Assembly: GCF_000204195.1 (NCBI RefSeq)
Contig: NZ_AFBG01000015.1
Span: forward strand, 1 to 64,000
DNA length: 64,000 nucleotides
Source of the DNA: Acidovorax radicis N35
GTDB lineage: Bacteria; Pseudomonadota; Gammaproteobacteria; Burkholderiales; Burkholderiaceae_C
Reading direction: 5' to 3'
Under the pieces are notes generated by a model, which worked only from the letters and a program-made list of their open reading frames with translations, was not told the DNA's origin and did not search any database. Position 1 is the first letter of the stretch. Each line of letters begins with the position of its first letter. Shown here piece by piece: positions 17,740 through 26,210 of the stretch. A program made the translations under genes and the position numbers.

Positions 17740-18900
17740 ATGACCAGCCAGCGCACCCTGAACCGCCTTTTCGTCCTGCACTCCTGGGCGGGCATCGTCA
17801 CGGGGCTGCTGCTGTTCATCGTGTGCTTCTCGGGCGCGGTGGTGGTGTTCAAGAACGAGATCGACCTATGGGCCAACCCGTCGCTGGCCCAACTGCCGCG
17901 CTCTGAAAAACCCGCATCGCTCGACGCGGTGCTGACCCAGTTGCACACACGCTACCCCGGCGCCACGGTGGAGACCATCGCGCTGCCCGATGCGGTCAAC
18001 CCGAGCTACTTCGCCTTTGTGCGCGAGCGCGGCGCGCCCGCCAACACGCGCACCAAGGTGGCCCTGCGCTCGGACACGGGCACGGTGGTGGGCCCCGTGG
18101 ACAGCCAGCTCGGCCAGTACCTGCGCATGCTGCACGTGTTCCTGTTCTTCGGGCCGCGGTGGATCGTGGGCTTTCTCGGTGCGGCCATGCTGGTGCTCAT
18201 CGTCACGGGCATCGTCATCCACCGCAAGATCCTGGCCGAGCTCTTCACCCAGCGCTGGGGCCGCAGCTTTCGCGTGGTGATGTCCGACCTGCACAAGTCG
18301 GCAGGCATCTGGGGTCTGTTCTTTCACATCCTGATCGCCACCACGGGCGCCTGGATGGGCCTGGCGCCGCTGTTCGAGCAGGGCTACAAATACGTGACCA
18401 CCGCCAACAGCAGCACCAGCGGCACCGATGCAGCCAAGGCCCCCAAGCCTGCGCGCAAGGCCGCCGGCGATGCCGCCGAGCCCGTGCGCATGCAGTCGCT
18501 CGATGCCCTGTACATCACCGCGCAGCAGGCCGTGCCGGGGCTGGAGGCGCGCTATGTGTCGATGCGCCGCTGGGGCACCGACACCGCCGAGGCGGGCTTT
18601 ACCGGCAACCTGAGCGACCACCTGGCCAGCACTGCGCGGGTGGACATCAACGCCGCCACCGGCTTGCCCAAGAAGGTGCACGACCCGCGGACGGCGGGCT
18701 TCTGGTCGCTGGTCAACGGCCTCATGGAGCCGCTGCACTTTGGCGACTTTGGCGGGCTGACGCTCAAGTGGCTGTATTTCTTGCTGGGCATGACGCCCGC
18801 GTTCCTCTCGATCTCGGGCACGCTGATCTGGCTCGACGCGCGCCAGCAGCGGCGGCGCGAGGCCGAGGCTACTGGCGGCGGCATCGCGGCGGCGGGCTGA
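17740..18900 (+). CDS. PepSY-associated membrane protein (possible ferric reductase)
   Basis: A 386-aa protein starting at ATG 17740, 35 bp after the receptor. It has about four membrane helices: near residues 12-35 (HSWAGIVTGLLLFIVCFSGA), about 140-163, about 190-210, and near 340-365. Large periplasmic PepSY-like segments lie between them. This matches the PepSY_TM (DUF337) family found beside siderophore receptors, some members of which release iron by reducing Fe3+ in the periplasm. The His residues in helix 1 and in HKSAGIWGLFFH could carry heme. Function here is inferred from context. Confidence 0.88.
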   Translation: MTSQRTLNRLFVLHSWAGIVTGLLLFIVCFSGAVVVFKNEIDLWANPSLAQLPRSEKPASLDAVLTQLHTRYPGATVETIALPDAVNPSYFAFVRERGAPANTRTKVALRSDTGTVVGPVDSQLGQYLRMLHVFLFFGPRWIVGFLGAAMLVLIVTGIVIHRKILAELFTQRWGRSFRVVMSDLHKSAGIWGLFFHILIATTGAWMGLAPLFEQGYKYVTTANSSTSGTDAAKAPKPARKAAGDAAEPVRMQSLDALYITAQQAVPGLEARYVSMRRWGTDTAEAGFTGNLSDHLASTARVDINAATGLPKKVHDPRTAGFWSLVNGLMEPLHFGDFGGLTLKWLYFLLGMTPAFLSISGTLIWLDARQQRRREAEATGGGIAAAG

Positions 18901-18910
18901 TGGCCATTGA

Positions 18911-18971
18911 ACCGTTCATGCTGAGCCTGTCGAAGCGCCGCACCAGGCTTCGACAGGCACAGCCCGAGCGG
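18911..18971. repeat. REP-like palindrome (CTGAGCCTGTCGAAG family), copy 1
   Basis: CTGAGCCTGTCGAAG (18921-18935) and CTTCGACAGGCACAG (18948-18962) pair with one mismatch; flanks CCGTTCATG and CCCGAGCGG continue the symmetry. It lies between the PepSY gene and the next membrane-protein gene. Related copies occur at 32481-32549 and inside hsdM. Confidence 0.85.
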
Positions 18972-19012
18972 CATTGAATTCCAGGCTCCCCGATTCGTTT
19001 TTCTCCTTGACC

Positions 19013-19867
19013 ATGCAACGCTTCTTCCTGGCCCTGCACGCCACCACGCCCGCCGCGCTCGTCGTGGCAGTGTTCGTGCATTTGTGGGGGCCCTCCGGCC
19101 TGCCCTCGCTGGCACAGCGGCCGGTGTGGGCGACCTGGGTGCTCATAGGAGTGTGGCTGTTGATGTCGGTCGTGAGCGCGTGGGCACTGCGCACGCTCGC
19201 GCTGTGGCGGGTGGCGCTGGGCGGTGCGGGCTTGATGCTGGTGGTTGCCGGCGTCGTGGGCCTGGTGCTGGGCAGCGCACACGCGGCGGGCATGTGCGCC
19301 AGCCTGGCCGCCGTGGGCCTGGCTGGCGCTGGCATCGCCGCATTCATCGGGCCGCAGCGGGTGCAGGCGCCCCGGCGCAAGGCAGCGCGGCACGCCACCG
19401 TGGCCACGTCGGGCCCTGCAGCGCACCCGGTCGCTCCCCGTCCGCGCTGGCATCCGCGCGGCTGGGGCCGCTTTGTGGTGTCAGCGCATCTGTCCTTCTG
19501 GCTGAGCGGCCTGTTGGCCGTGGAGTCTTTCCGCCTGGCCCACATCGTGGCCACCGAGCCCGCACGGTCGTCCGGCATGCTGGGCCTGCTGCTCGCCTTC
19601 TTTATCGCCCTGCCCGCTGCCACACTGCGCCACTGGGCGCCGCGCACCACCGTGCTGCTGTGGGTGCTGGCCGCGCTGGCATATGGCGGCCTGGCGGCCA
19701 AGGCCGGGCTGCTGCAGTGGGTGGTGGCGTCTGCATTGTGCGCATTGGCAGCCGGGGCCCCACTGCTGTTGCGCGCGCGGCGGGCACTGCGCTGGCGGCG
19801 GACGGGCAGTAACGCGCCGCACGCTCCAGCCCCAGCGGCTGACCCACACCCGCCGGAGGCTGCATGA
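19013..19867 (+). CDS. Polytopic membrane protein of unknown function in siderophore operon
   Basis: A 284-aa protein read from ATG 19013; a TTG at 18974 would start inside the REP-like element and is less likely. The first half has about four helices (residues 8-30, 40-62, 65-90, 95-115), followed by a basic Pro/Ala linker and four more helices from about residue 155 to 265 (FVVSAHLSFWLSGLLAVESF). I do not recognise the family with certainty; parts recall the DUF3649 proteins of iron operons. Its stop overlaps the next start by 4 bp. Confidence 0.7.
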   Translation: MQRFFLALHATTPAALVVAVFVHLWGPSGLPSLAQRPVWATWVLIGVWLLMSVVSAWALRTLALWRVALGGAGLMLVVAGVVGLVLGSAHAAGMCASLAAVGLAGAGIAAFIGPQRVQAPRRKAARHATVATSGPAAHPVAPRPRWHPRGWGRFVVSAHLSFWLSGLLAVESFRLAHIVATEPARSSGMLGLLLAFFIALPAATLRHWAPRTTVLLWVLAALAYGGLAAKAGLLQWVVASALCALAAGAPLLLRARRALRWRRTGSNAPHAPAPAADPHPPEAA

Positions 19868-20211
19868 ACGAACTCACCGGCCTGTGTGCCGCACTCGCCT
19901 CGCTGATGGCCCTGACCTGCTGGGCACGCGCCGTGCCTACCCGTGCATGGGGCGACGGCAGTCCGGCACCCCGCCGCGCCTGGGCCGTGGCGCTGGCCAC
20001 CATCGTGCTGCAGGTACTGACCGCCACTGCAGCGGCGGGGCTGGCGGCAGGGGTCACCCTGGTGGTCGCCGCGTGGATGGTGCTGGGCTGGCTGCTGGTA
20101 CTGGCCATGAACCAGTGGCCTACCGCCAGCCTGCATTGGGCTCGCCGACTGGGCGGGCTGGGCGGCGCGGGCTGTGTGCTGGCACTGGCGCGGCACTTCT
20201 TCCAGGCCTGA
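19864..20211 (+). CDS. Small membrane protein, DUF3325-like
   Basis: A 115-aa protein with three to four helices, starting in a 4-bp ATGA overlap with the preceding gene. Composition and layout (short RAW..GSPAPRRAW loop after helix 1, then long hydrophobic stretch) resemble DUF3325 proteins that follow PepSY proteins in TonB-receptor operons. A function in iron uptake is inferred only from position. Confidence 0.6.
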   Translation: MNELTGLCAALASLMALTCWARAVPTRAWGDGSPAPRRAWAVALATIVLQVLTATAAAGLAAGVTLVVAAWMVLGWLLVLAMNQWPTASLHWARRLGGLGGAGCVLALARHFFQA

Positions 20212-20228
20212 GCCTTCTTTCTTCAATC

Positions 20229-20284
20229 AAAAAGGCCGCTACCGCTGGATAGAAAAGCGCAAGCAGCTACTATTTTTATAGCAT
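20229..20284. repeat. Dispersed repeat, copy 4
   Basis: GGCCGCTACCGCTGGATAG, then AAAAGCGC, then AAGCAGCTACTATTTTTATAGC. It lies just after the DUF3325-like gene and about 60 bp before the TRIC-family gene. Confidence 0.7.
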
Positions 20285-20340
20285 CGCAGTCATGCGCTGA
20301 ATGCTGAGTGCCCGCCCGGCGCCACGGCACAATCGCGGCC

Positions 20341-20988
20341 ATGGACCAGTTGCTGCTCGACGCCCCCTGGGTGCACACCCTGCGCTTCTTTCTGGAAGTG
20401 GCCGCCACCATCGCGTTTGCACTCTCGGGGGTGATCGCCGCGGCACGCAAGCGGCTCGACGCCGTGGGCGTGTGTGTGGTGGCCTTCGTGTCAGCCTTTG
20501 GCGGCGGCACGCTGCGCGACCTGCTGCTGGACCAGCGGCCCTTCTTCTGGATCCGCCACACCGGTTTTGTCTGGGGCATCCTGGCCCTGTGTGTGGGTGC
20601 GATGCTGTTCATGCGCCAGCGGCACTTTCAGCCCACCGAGCGCGCCATGTTGCTGCCCGACGCGATTGGCCTCGGCCTGTTCGCAGCGGTGGGCGTGGAC
20701 ATCGCCACCGCCATCGGCATGCCGCCGATCATCAGCGTGATGATGGGGGTGACCACCGGCGTCTTTGGCGGCGTGCTGCGCGACGTGCTGTGCAACGAAG
20801 TGCCTCAGGCCTTCAGCGACCACCGCCCCTACGCGCTGTGCGCCTTTGCAGGCGGCTGGGCCGATGTGGCGCTGCGCCAGATGCAGGCGCCCGACTGGGC
20901 TCCGCTCGTGGCCTGCGTGCTGCTCACGGCCGGGCTGCGCGGGCTGGCGCTGTGGCGCAACTGGGAGCTGCCGGCCTGGCGGGTATGA
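20341..20988 (+). CDS. TRIC-family cation channel protein (formerly UPF0126/YadS)
   Basis: A 215-aa protein with seven predicted helices in two repeated halves, each with a glycine-rich motif: SGVIAAARKRLDAVG...GGGTLRDLLL in the first and GMPPIISVMMGVTTGVFGG...LRDVLCNEVP in the second. This is the bacterial trimeric intracellular cation channel fold. ATG 20341 is preferred to an upstream in-frame ATG at 20308, because it sits at the usual N-terminus. Single gene. Confidence 0.92.
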   Translation: MDQLLLDAPWVHTLRFFLEVAATIAFALSGVIAAARKRLDAVGVCVVAFVSAFGGGTLRDLLLDQRPFFWIRHTGFVWGILALCVGAMLFMRQRHFQPTERAMLLPDAIGLGLFAAVGVDIATAIGMPPIISVMMGVTTGVFGGVLRDVLCNEVPQAFSDHRPYALCAFAGGWADVALRQMQAPDWAPLVACVLLTAGLRGLALWRNWELPAWRV

Positions 20989-21105
20989 CCCACAAAACCC
21001 ATGGACAGCGGCCGGCGCGCGCTATCCGGCACACTGCCCATGGCACCACCGTGACAGCCCTGCACTGCGTGGGCCTGCACACTGGCCGCAAGGAGCCTTC
21101 CCACC

Positions 21106-21810
21106 ATGACCCAGGACCACCCCACGCCCGCACACTTGCGCGCCACCACGATCATCGACAGTGATGCGCCCGTCATCCAGACCTTCGCGGCCGAACACGC
21201 ACGCGGCGCCACCGACCGCGAACGCGCCGTCGCGCTCTACCTGGCCGTGCGCGACGGCTTTCGCTACGACCCGTACCGCATCGACCTCTCGCCCGCAGGG
21301 ATGACGGCCAGCACTGTGCTGGGCAATGGCTACGGCTGGTGTGTGCCCAAGGCCGCGCTGCTCACCGCCGCATGCCGCGCAGCGGGAATACCCGCCCGCA
21401 TGGGCTTTGCCGACGTGCGCAACCACCTCTCCACCGAGCGCATGCGCGAGACCATGAAGACCGACCTCTTCATCTGGCACGGCTACACCGACATCTGGCT
21501 CGATGGCCAGTGGCGCAAGGCCACGCCGGCCTTCAACATCGAGCTGTGCGACCGCTTCGGGCTGCTGCCGCTGGAGTTCGATGGCGAGAACGATTCGATC
21601 TACCACCCGTTCGACAAGTCCGGCCAGCGCCACATGGAGTACGTGCACCAGCGCGGCGCCTTCGACGACATGCCGCTGGCGCAGATCGTGGCGGACTTCC
21701 AGGCGGTGTACGGCGGCTGGCTCGACAGCGCCAGTGGTGGCAGCGGCACGACCAGCGCACTGCACGGGGCAAGCTTTGAGAGCGACGTGGAGCAGGAGGC
21801 CGCGCGATGA
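21106..21810 (+). CDS. Transglutaminase-like (papain-fold) protein
   Basis: A 234-aa cytoplasmic protein of the transglutaminase superfamily. The nucleophile C79 lies in GNGYGWCVPKAALLTAACR, and the histidine motif H125 in WHGYTDIWLDGQW with following Asp. Length is normal for bacterial single-domain members, which act as peptidases or hydrolases rather than cross-linkers. The stop overlaps the next start by 4 bp, so the two genes are probably co-translated. Confidence 0.9.
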   Translation: MTQDHPTPAHLRATTIIDSDAPVIQTFAAEHARGATDRERAVALYLAVRDGFRYDPYRIDLSPAGMTASTVLGNGYGWCVPKAALLTAACRAAGIPARMGFADVRNHLSTERMRETMKTDLFIWHGYTDIWLDGQWRKATPAFNIELCDRFGLLPLEFDGENDSIYHPFDKSGQRHMEYVHQRGAFDDMPLAQIVADFQAVYGGWLDSASGGSGTTSALHGASFESDVEQEAAR

Positions 21811-22283
21811 CGCACGCCCCTGCGCACAGCGCCTCGGACAGCACGCCCCCCGCCGCCAGAGGCCCCGAAATCCCCGAAGGCTTTGTGATGCTGGCCATGG
21901 GCGGACCCTTCATCCAAAATAACGGCCCGCTGTACGTGCGGCGTGAGGGCACCGTGGTGCAGTTTGGTTTTCGCGTGGAGCAACGCCACGTGAACACCAT
22001 GGGCAACCTGCACGGCGGCATGATGGCCACGTTCTGCGACATGCTGCTGCCCCTGTCGGTGCACAGCAAGAGCACGGCCGTGGCGGACCGGTTTCTGCCC
22101 ACCATCAGCCTGCAGGTTGACTACCTGGCCCCCGCCCGGCTGGGCATGTGGGTGCAGGGCGAGGCCGAGCCACTGCGCATCACACGCTCGCTGGTGTTTG
22201 CGCAGGGCCTGGTTACTGCGGACGGCGAGCCCTGCGCGCGGGTGAGCGGGGTATTCAAGATCGGGCCCGTGGGGCCGGCTTAG
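21807..22283 (+). CDS. PaaI family thioesterase (hot-dog fold)
   Basis: A 158-aa hot-dog protein. The family signature NTMGNLHGGMMATFCDMLL (about residues 66-84) holds the HGG turn and the catalytic acidic residue. PaaI-type enzymes hydrolyse acyl-CoA thioesters, often aromatic ones. It overlaps the transglutaminase-like gene by 4 bp. The substrate is unknown. Confidence 0.9.
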   Translation: MTHAPAHSASDSTPPAARGPEIPEGFVMLAMGGPFIQNNGPLYVRREGTVVQFGFRVEQRHVNTMGNLHGGMMATFCDMLLPLSVHSKSTAVADRFLPTISLQVDYLAPARLGMWVQGEAEPLRITRSLVFAQGLVTADGEPCARVSGVFKIGPVGPA

Positions 22284-22300
22284 AGCGGCGAACGAAACTC

Positions 22301-22366
22301 TTCTGGCGTTGTTGCCGCGTCTTGTCGTATTACTCGTACTGCCTGCGACGCAGCGCCTAGCCAGAA
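22301..22366. repeat. TTCTGGC/GCCAGAA inverted repeat in intergenic DNA
   Basis: TTCTGGC (22301-22307) and GCCAGAA (22360-22366) bound a 52-bp interior containing CCGCGTCTTGTCG and GCGACGCAGCG, which can pair further. It lies in the 148-bp gap after the thioesterase gene and looks like a short intergenic repeat or remnant. Confidence 0.4.
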
Positions 22367-22431
22367 CCGCTTCGCTGAGTTTGGTTAGCTGCTCTCAGCG
22401 ACACCAGCACCCTTAACACACAAGGACCTCC

Positions 22432-22836
22432 ATGACGCCCACGGCCCCCGACCTGCGCACCGAAGTGCAGCACTTCTTCGATGACTTCGTTGCCGCGTTC
22501 AGCGCCTTCAGCGGCCCGCGCATCGCCGAGCGCTATGGCGCGCCCTATGTGGCCGTGGATGCACGGGGCGCGTGGCAGCGCTTCCACACGGGCGGCGAAA
22601 CAGGGGACTACTTCCAGCAGGTGGTCATGCAATACCACGGCCAGGGCTGCCGCAGTTGCCGCTTTTGCGACCTGGAGGTGCAGGCCCTTGGCCCCAGCGG
22701 CGCGCTGGCCACCGTGACCTGGGAGCTGCTGCGCGAGGACGCCAGCGTGCTCAGCACCTGGCGTGAGTCGTACACACTGGTGCGCGGCGAGGACGGGCGC
22801 CTTGCCGTGGCCGCATCGGTAGACCACGCCGGGTAA
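22432..22836 (+). CDS. NTF2/SnoaL-like hypothetical protein
   Basis: A 134-aa soluble protein with a helix-rich start (VQHFFDDFVAAFSAFSGPRI) and later strands containing ALATVTWELLREDAS and WRESYTLVRGEDGRL, a pattern typical of NTF2-like ketosteroid-isomerase folds. A C-x2-C pair (CRSCRFC) lies near residue 75. No function can be assigned. A GGA-rich ribosome site precedes the start. Confidence 0.75.
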   Translation: MTPTAPDLRTEVQHFFDDFVAAFSAFSGPRIAERYGAPYVAVDARGAWQRFHTGGETGDYFQQVVMQYHGQGCRSCRFCDLEVQALGPSGALATVTWELLREDASVLSTWRESYTLVRGEDGRLAVAASVDHAG

Positions 22837-22875
22837 CAGGTGCGCGTAGCGGGCCCCCCTCAGGCCTGGTGCGCG

Positions 22876-23793
22876 CTATGCCTGCGGCGCAGCGCCCTTG
22901 GCATCGCCCGCAATCCCCAGCACCCCCACCACATGCTCCACAAACCTCGCCAGCTTTGGCAGCTGCCGCCGGTCTGGCGCATAAACCAGGTGCACGGCGC
23001 GCGCCACGGGCAGGCAGGGTTGCATCACCGGCACCAGGGCGCCGCTGGCGAGGTCGTCGGCCAGTAGCACCTCGGGCTGCATGATCAGCCCCAGCCCGCG
23101 CAGCGCGGCCTGGCGCAGGCCGTCGCCCTGGTTGCAGGTCAGGCGGGCATGCTCAGGCCAGAAGAATTCCTCGTTGCCGTCGCGCAGCGTCCATTCCACA
23201 CGGCGCTGCCACACCGAGTGGCTCAGGCACTGGTGGCGGGCCAGATCGGCCGCGCGCTCGGGCGTGCCGTGGCGCCGTAGGTAGGCCGGCGCGGCGGCAA
23301 TCACCATGCGGTAGGGGCGCAGCGGGCGGGCCACCAGACCCTCGTCAGACACTTTGCCGATGCGCACCGCCACGTCAAAGCCCTCGCCCGCCAGGTCCAC
23401 CACGCTGTCGGTGAGCTGCAGGTCCACGCGCACCTGTTCGTGGCGCTGCAGAAAGTCGGCCACCAGCGGCGCGATGACGTGGTTGCCCAGCGTGAACGGC
23501 GCGCTCACACGCAGCAGGCCCTGCGGCACAGCGCGGCTGCGCTCCACGGCGGATTCGGCCCAGCGCACCTGCTCGAGCACGCGCTTGCTGTCTTCATAGA
23601 ACGCAGCGCCCACCTCGGTCAGGCTGTTCTGGCGCGTGCTGCGCTGGAAAAGCCGCGCACCCAGGTGGCCCTCGAGCTGCTGGATGTGTTTGCCCACCAT
23701 CACGGCGGAGATGCCCAGCTGGCGCGCGGCGGCGGCAAAACTGCCGGCCTCGACCACGGCGGCCATGACCTCCATGTTGCGGAGCTTGTCCAT
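22876..23793 (-). CDS. LysR family transcriptional regulator (divergent from SDR gene)
   Basis: A 305-aa LysR-type protein: helix-turn-helix at about residues 3-60 (AAARQLGISAVMVGKHIQQLE) and the effector domain after about residue 90. It belongs to the CrgA-like subgroup with GARLFQRSTRQNSLTEVG. It is divergent from a short-chain dehydrogenase gene across 130 bp that contain a palindromic T-N11-A site, so that gene is the likely target. Confidence 0.94.
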   Translation of the reverse strand: MDKLRNMEVMAAVVEAGSFAAAARQLGISAVMVGKHIQQLEGHLGARLFQRSTRQNSLTEVGAAFYEDSKRVLEQVRWAESAVERSRAVPQGLLRVSAPFTLGNHVIAPLVADFLQRHEQVRVDLQLTDSVVDLAGEGFDVAVRIGKVSDEGLVARPLRPYRMVIAAAPAYLRRHGTPERAADLARHQCLSHSVWQRRVEWTLRDGNEEFFWPEHARLTCNQGDGLRQAALRGLGLIMQPEVLLADDLASGALVPVMQPCLPVARAVHLVYAPDRRQLPKLARFVEHVVGVLGIAGDAKGAAPQA

Positions 23794-23801
23794 GGCGATT
23801 C

Positions 23802-23816
23802 CTAATCAATGGTTAG
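23802..23816. promoter_or_regulatory. LysR-type T-N11-A box
   Basis: CTAA-TCAATGG-TTAG is a palindromic site of the TAA-N7-TTA form within the intergenic region of the divergent LysR and SDR genes, 9 bp from the LysR start codon. This position suits autorepression and activation of the SDR gene. Confidence 0.55.
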
Positions 23817-23923
23817 TACAAGAAGAACTTCAATGTACTTTATGCATTGATTGATTCACAAAAGAATCGGGGCTGTCGATTGTTGCTCTTCTTCAACCCT
23901 TCTTTCACTTCAAGGAAATCACC

Positions 23924-24529
23924 ATGTCCAAGATTCTTATCATCGGCGCCAGCGGCACCATCGGCCAGGCCGTGCAAGCCAACCTGGGCGCACGCCACGA
24001 CGTGATCACCGTGGGCAGGAGCAGCGGCACGCACCGCGCAGACCTGTCTCAGCCCGCGTCGCTGGCTGCGCTGTTTGCCGCGGTGGGCCGGGTGGACGCC
24101 ATCGTCAACACCGCCGGCAACCTGCACTTTGGGCCCCTCACCGAGATGACGGCCGAGCAGTTCAACCTGGGTTTGCAGGACAAGCTGCTGGGCCAGGTGC
24201 AACTGGCGCTGCTGGGCCACAAATACCTGAACGATGGCGGCTCCATCACGCTGATCAGTGGGGTGCTCTCCATCGAGCCCATCCGCAACGGCGCCAACGC
24301 CACGGCGGTGAATGCCGCCATTGAAGGCTTCGTGGCCGCCGCTGCCATCGAGCTGCCGCGCGGGCTGCGCATCAACGCCGTGAGCCCCACCATCCTGACG
24401 GAGTCGGTGGGGGTGTATGGGCCGTTCTTCCCCGGGTTCGAGCCCGTGCCCGCTGAACGCGCAGCCCGTGCCTACCAGCGCAGCGTGGAGGGCGGACAGA
24501 CGGGGCAGGTGTACCGCGTGAATGCCTGA
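23924..24529 (+). CDS. Short-chain dehydrogenase/reductase, short form
   Basis: A 201-aa SDR-fold protein with the nucleotide motif IIGASGTIGQAV (residues 5-16), the VNTAGN element and NGANATAVNAAIEGFV in place of the active-site helix. The usual catalytic Tyr-x3-Lys is not visible. Similar short SDRs lacking the pair are known, so this may be a family trait rather than decay. The reaction is unknown. Expression is probably under the divergent LysR regulator. Confidence 0.88.
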   Translation: MSKILIIGASGTIGQAVQANLGARHDVITVGRSSGTHRADLSQPASLAALFAAVGRVDAIVNTAGNLHFGPLTEMTAEQFNLGLQDKLLGQVQLALLGHKYLNDGGSITLISGVLSIEPIRNGANATAVNAAIEGFVAAAAIELPRGLRINAVSPTILTESVGVYGPFFPGFEPVPAERAARAYQRSVEGGQTGQVYRVNA

Positions 24530-24543
24530 TGGCACCATCGCAC

Positions 24544-24600
24544 AGTGCTATATTTTTAGTAGCAATAAAGCATTACCAATCAAGCGCTAGCGGCCATTTT
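24544..24600. repeat. Dispersed repeat, copy 5 (reverse orientation)
   Basis: Read on the minus strand: AATGGCCGCTAGCGCTTGAT, later TAGTAGC-like text and AAAAATATAGC. It fills the space between the convergent SDR and MocR genes and may act as a terminator. Confidence 0.75.
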
Positions 24601-24641
24601 TATCCAAAATTCGGCAACACCCAGGGCCAGCGCCTTCCTCT

Positions 24642-26144
24642 CTAACCCGAGGGGAGGCTCCCGGCAAGGTGCCCCAGCTGGCGCACCGCCTGCTCCAGCT
24701 CACGCGTCCAGGGGCGGGCGATGTTCAGGCGCAGGTAGCTCGCGTATTTGGCGGTGGTCGAGAACAGCGCTCCGGGCGTGAAGGCAATGCCCTGCGCCAC
24801 GGCCGGCCGCAGCAGCGCGAGCGAATCCACGGGCTCGGGCAGTTCCAGCCACAGCCACCATCCACCCGCCGGGCTGTGCACCCGCGTGCCAGCCGGGAAA
24901 TGCTTGCGCACCGCCTCGGTCGCGCGCGGCGTGGTCTGGGCCAGCCGCTCTCGCAGGCGGCGCAGGTGCGGCTGCAGCGCGCCGCTGCGCAGAAACTCGG
25001 CCATCACCGCCTGCTCCAGCCATGGGGCCGCGAGCGAGGTACTCAGCTTGAGCGACTCCATGCGCGCATGCCAACGCCCGCCCGACGTCCAACCCAGGCG
25101 AAACGCAGGCGCCAGGCTCTTGCTGCTGCTACCGCAATAGATCACGCGGCCGTGGCGGTCCCAGGCTTTCACAGGCTGAGGCCGGTGTGGCGTGTGCGAG
25201 AGATCGCCGAACACATCGTCCTCGATCAGCGCCAGGTCGTGCTGCTCCACCAGGCGCAGCAGGCGGCGCTTGTTGCGGTCGGGCATCACGTGGCCCAGCG
25301 GGTTCTGGAAGTTGGGCATGGCGACCACGGCGCGCACGCCACTCTGGTGCTCCAGCGCGTACTCCAGGGCTTCCAGGCTCATGCCCTCGCCCGGCGTGCA
25401 GGGCAGCTCGATGGCGCGCAAGCCCAGGTTGCCCAGCATCTGCAGCAAGCCAAAGTACACCGGCGACTCCACCACCACCGCATCACCCGGCCGGGCCACA
25501 GCACGCAGCGCGACGTTGAGGGCCTCGGTGCTGCCATTGGTCACCAGCAGTTCTTCGGGCTGCAGGTCCAGGCCGTAGGTCGCCATCCAACCCACCAGCT
25601 CGGTGCGCAGCGCGGGCAGGCCGCTGCCGGTGGGGTAGGTGCCCAGCATCTCGGGCTGGCTGCGCAGCAGGCGCTGGGCGATGCGGGCCAGCGCCTCGGT
25701 GGGGTACCACACGGGCGCGGCGTTGGCCAGGTGCAGCCCCCACTGCAGGGGCTGTTGGGTGGTCAGCGAATACAGCTGGGTCATGCGGTGCTCCAGCGAC
25801 ACCAGGCGGTCAAACTCGACCGGCGGCGGGGTGGAGTGCGCGCGGGCCGGTGTGCTGCGTCCGCCCTGCATGTCAGCGCCAGTCTCATCCCGGGGCAGCG
25901 CGCGTTGGGCGGTGGGCTCTGCGACATACATGCCGGACTTGTGCCGCGCCTGCACGGCGCCCAGGGCCTCCAGGTGGCGGTAGCAGCGCACCACGGTGGC
26001 CACGCTCACGCCCTGCGCCGCGGCCAGCGCACGCACCGAAGGCAGGCGCTCGCCCGGCGCATAGCGTTGCTGGGCAATGTCGCGGCGCACCAGCTGTGCA
26101 AGCTGCAGGTAACTGTGCTGCAGTACAGATGAAGATTCAGCCAT
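24642..26144 (-). CDS. MocR-type regulator (GntR winged helix + aminotransferase domain)
   Basis: A 500-aa PLP-dependent regulator starting at ATG 26144 (MAESSSVLQHSYLQLAQLV). Residues about 5-75 form a GntR winged helix (YAPGERLPSVRALAAAQGVS) and residues about 120-495 a fold type I aminotransferase, with PLP lysine in YCGSSSKSLAPAFRLGW and the NGSTEALN glycine-turn. MocR proteins use PLP-bound ligands to control vitamin or amino-acid genes. The gene is divergent from benE. An inverted repeat overlaps its start codon, suggesting autoregulation. Confidence 0.93.
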   Translation of the reverse strand: MAESSSVLQHSYLQLAQLVRRDIAQQRYAPGERLPSVRALAAAQGVSVATVVRCYRHLEALGAVQARHKSGMYVAEPTAQRALPRDETGADMQGGRSTPARAHSTPPPVEFDRLVSLEHRMTQLYSLTTQQPLQWGLHLANAAPVWYPTEALARIAQRLLRSQPEMLGTYPTGSGLPALRTELVGWMATYGLDLQPEELLVTNGSTEALNVALRAVARPGDAVVVESPVYFGLLQMLGNLGLRAIELPCTPGEGMSLEALEYALEHQSGVRAVVAMPNFQNPLGHVMPDRNKRRLLRLVEQHDLALIEDDVFGDLSHTPHRPQPVKAWDRHGRVIYCGSSSKSLAPAFRLGWTSGGRWHARMESLKLSTSLAAPWLEQAVMAEFLRSGALQPHLRRLRERLAQTTPRATEAVRKHFPAGTRVHSPAGGWWLWLELPEPVDSLALLRPAVAQGIAFTPGALFSTTAKYASYLRLNIARPWTRELEQAVRQLGHLAGSLPSG

Positions 26145-26150
26145 CTGTAC
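26123..26150. promoter_or_regulatory. GTACAGAT-N12-ATCTGTAC operator over the mocR start
   Basis: Perfect 8-bp inverted repeats, GTACAGAT (26123-26130) and ATCTGTAC (26143-26150), 12 bp apart. The second arm includes the start codon of the MocR gene. The site is 61 bp upstream of the divergent benE start. The layout is typical of a self-controlling GntR/MocR operator. Confidence 0.7.
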
Positions 26151-26210
26151 AGCATAAACCGTGGGCGCACTGTGCCTGCCCGGCGGGTGGCCTGCGGGCA
26201 CCATGGCCCC

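Noticed and set aside
18974..19012. Upstream TTG start for the siderophore-operon membrane protein
   Set aside because: It would start within a REP-like element and before the signal-like hydrophobic start; ATG 19013 is better.
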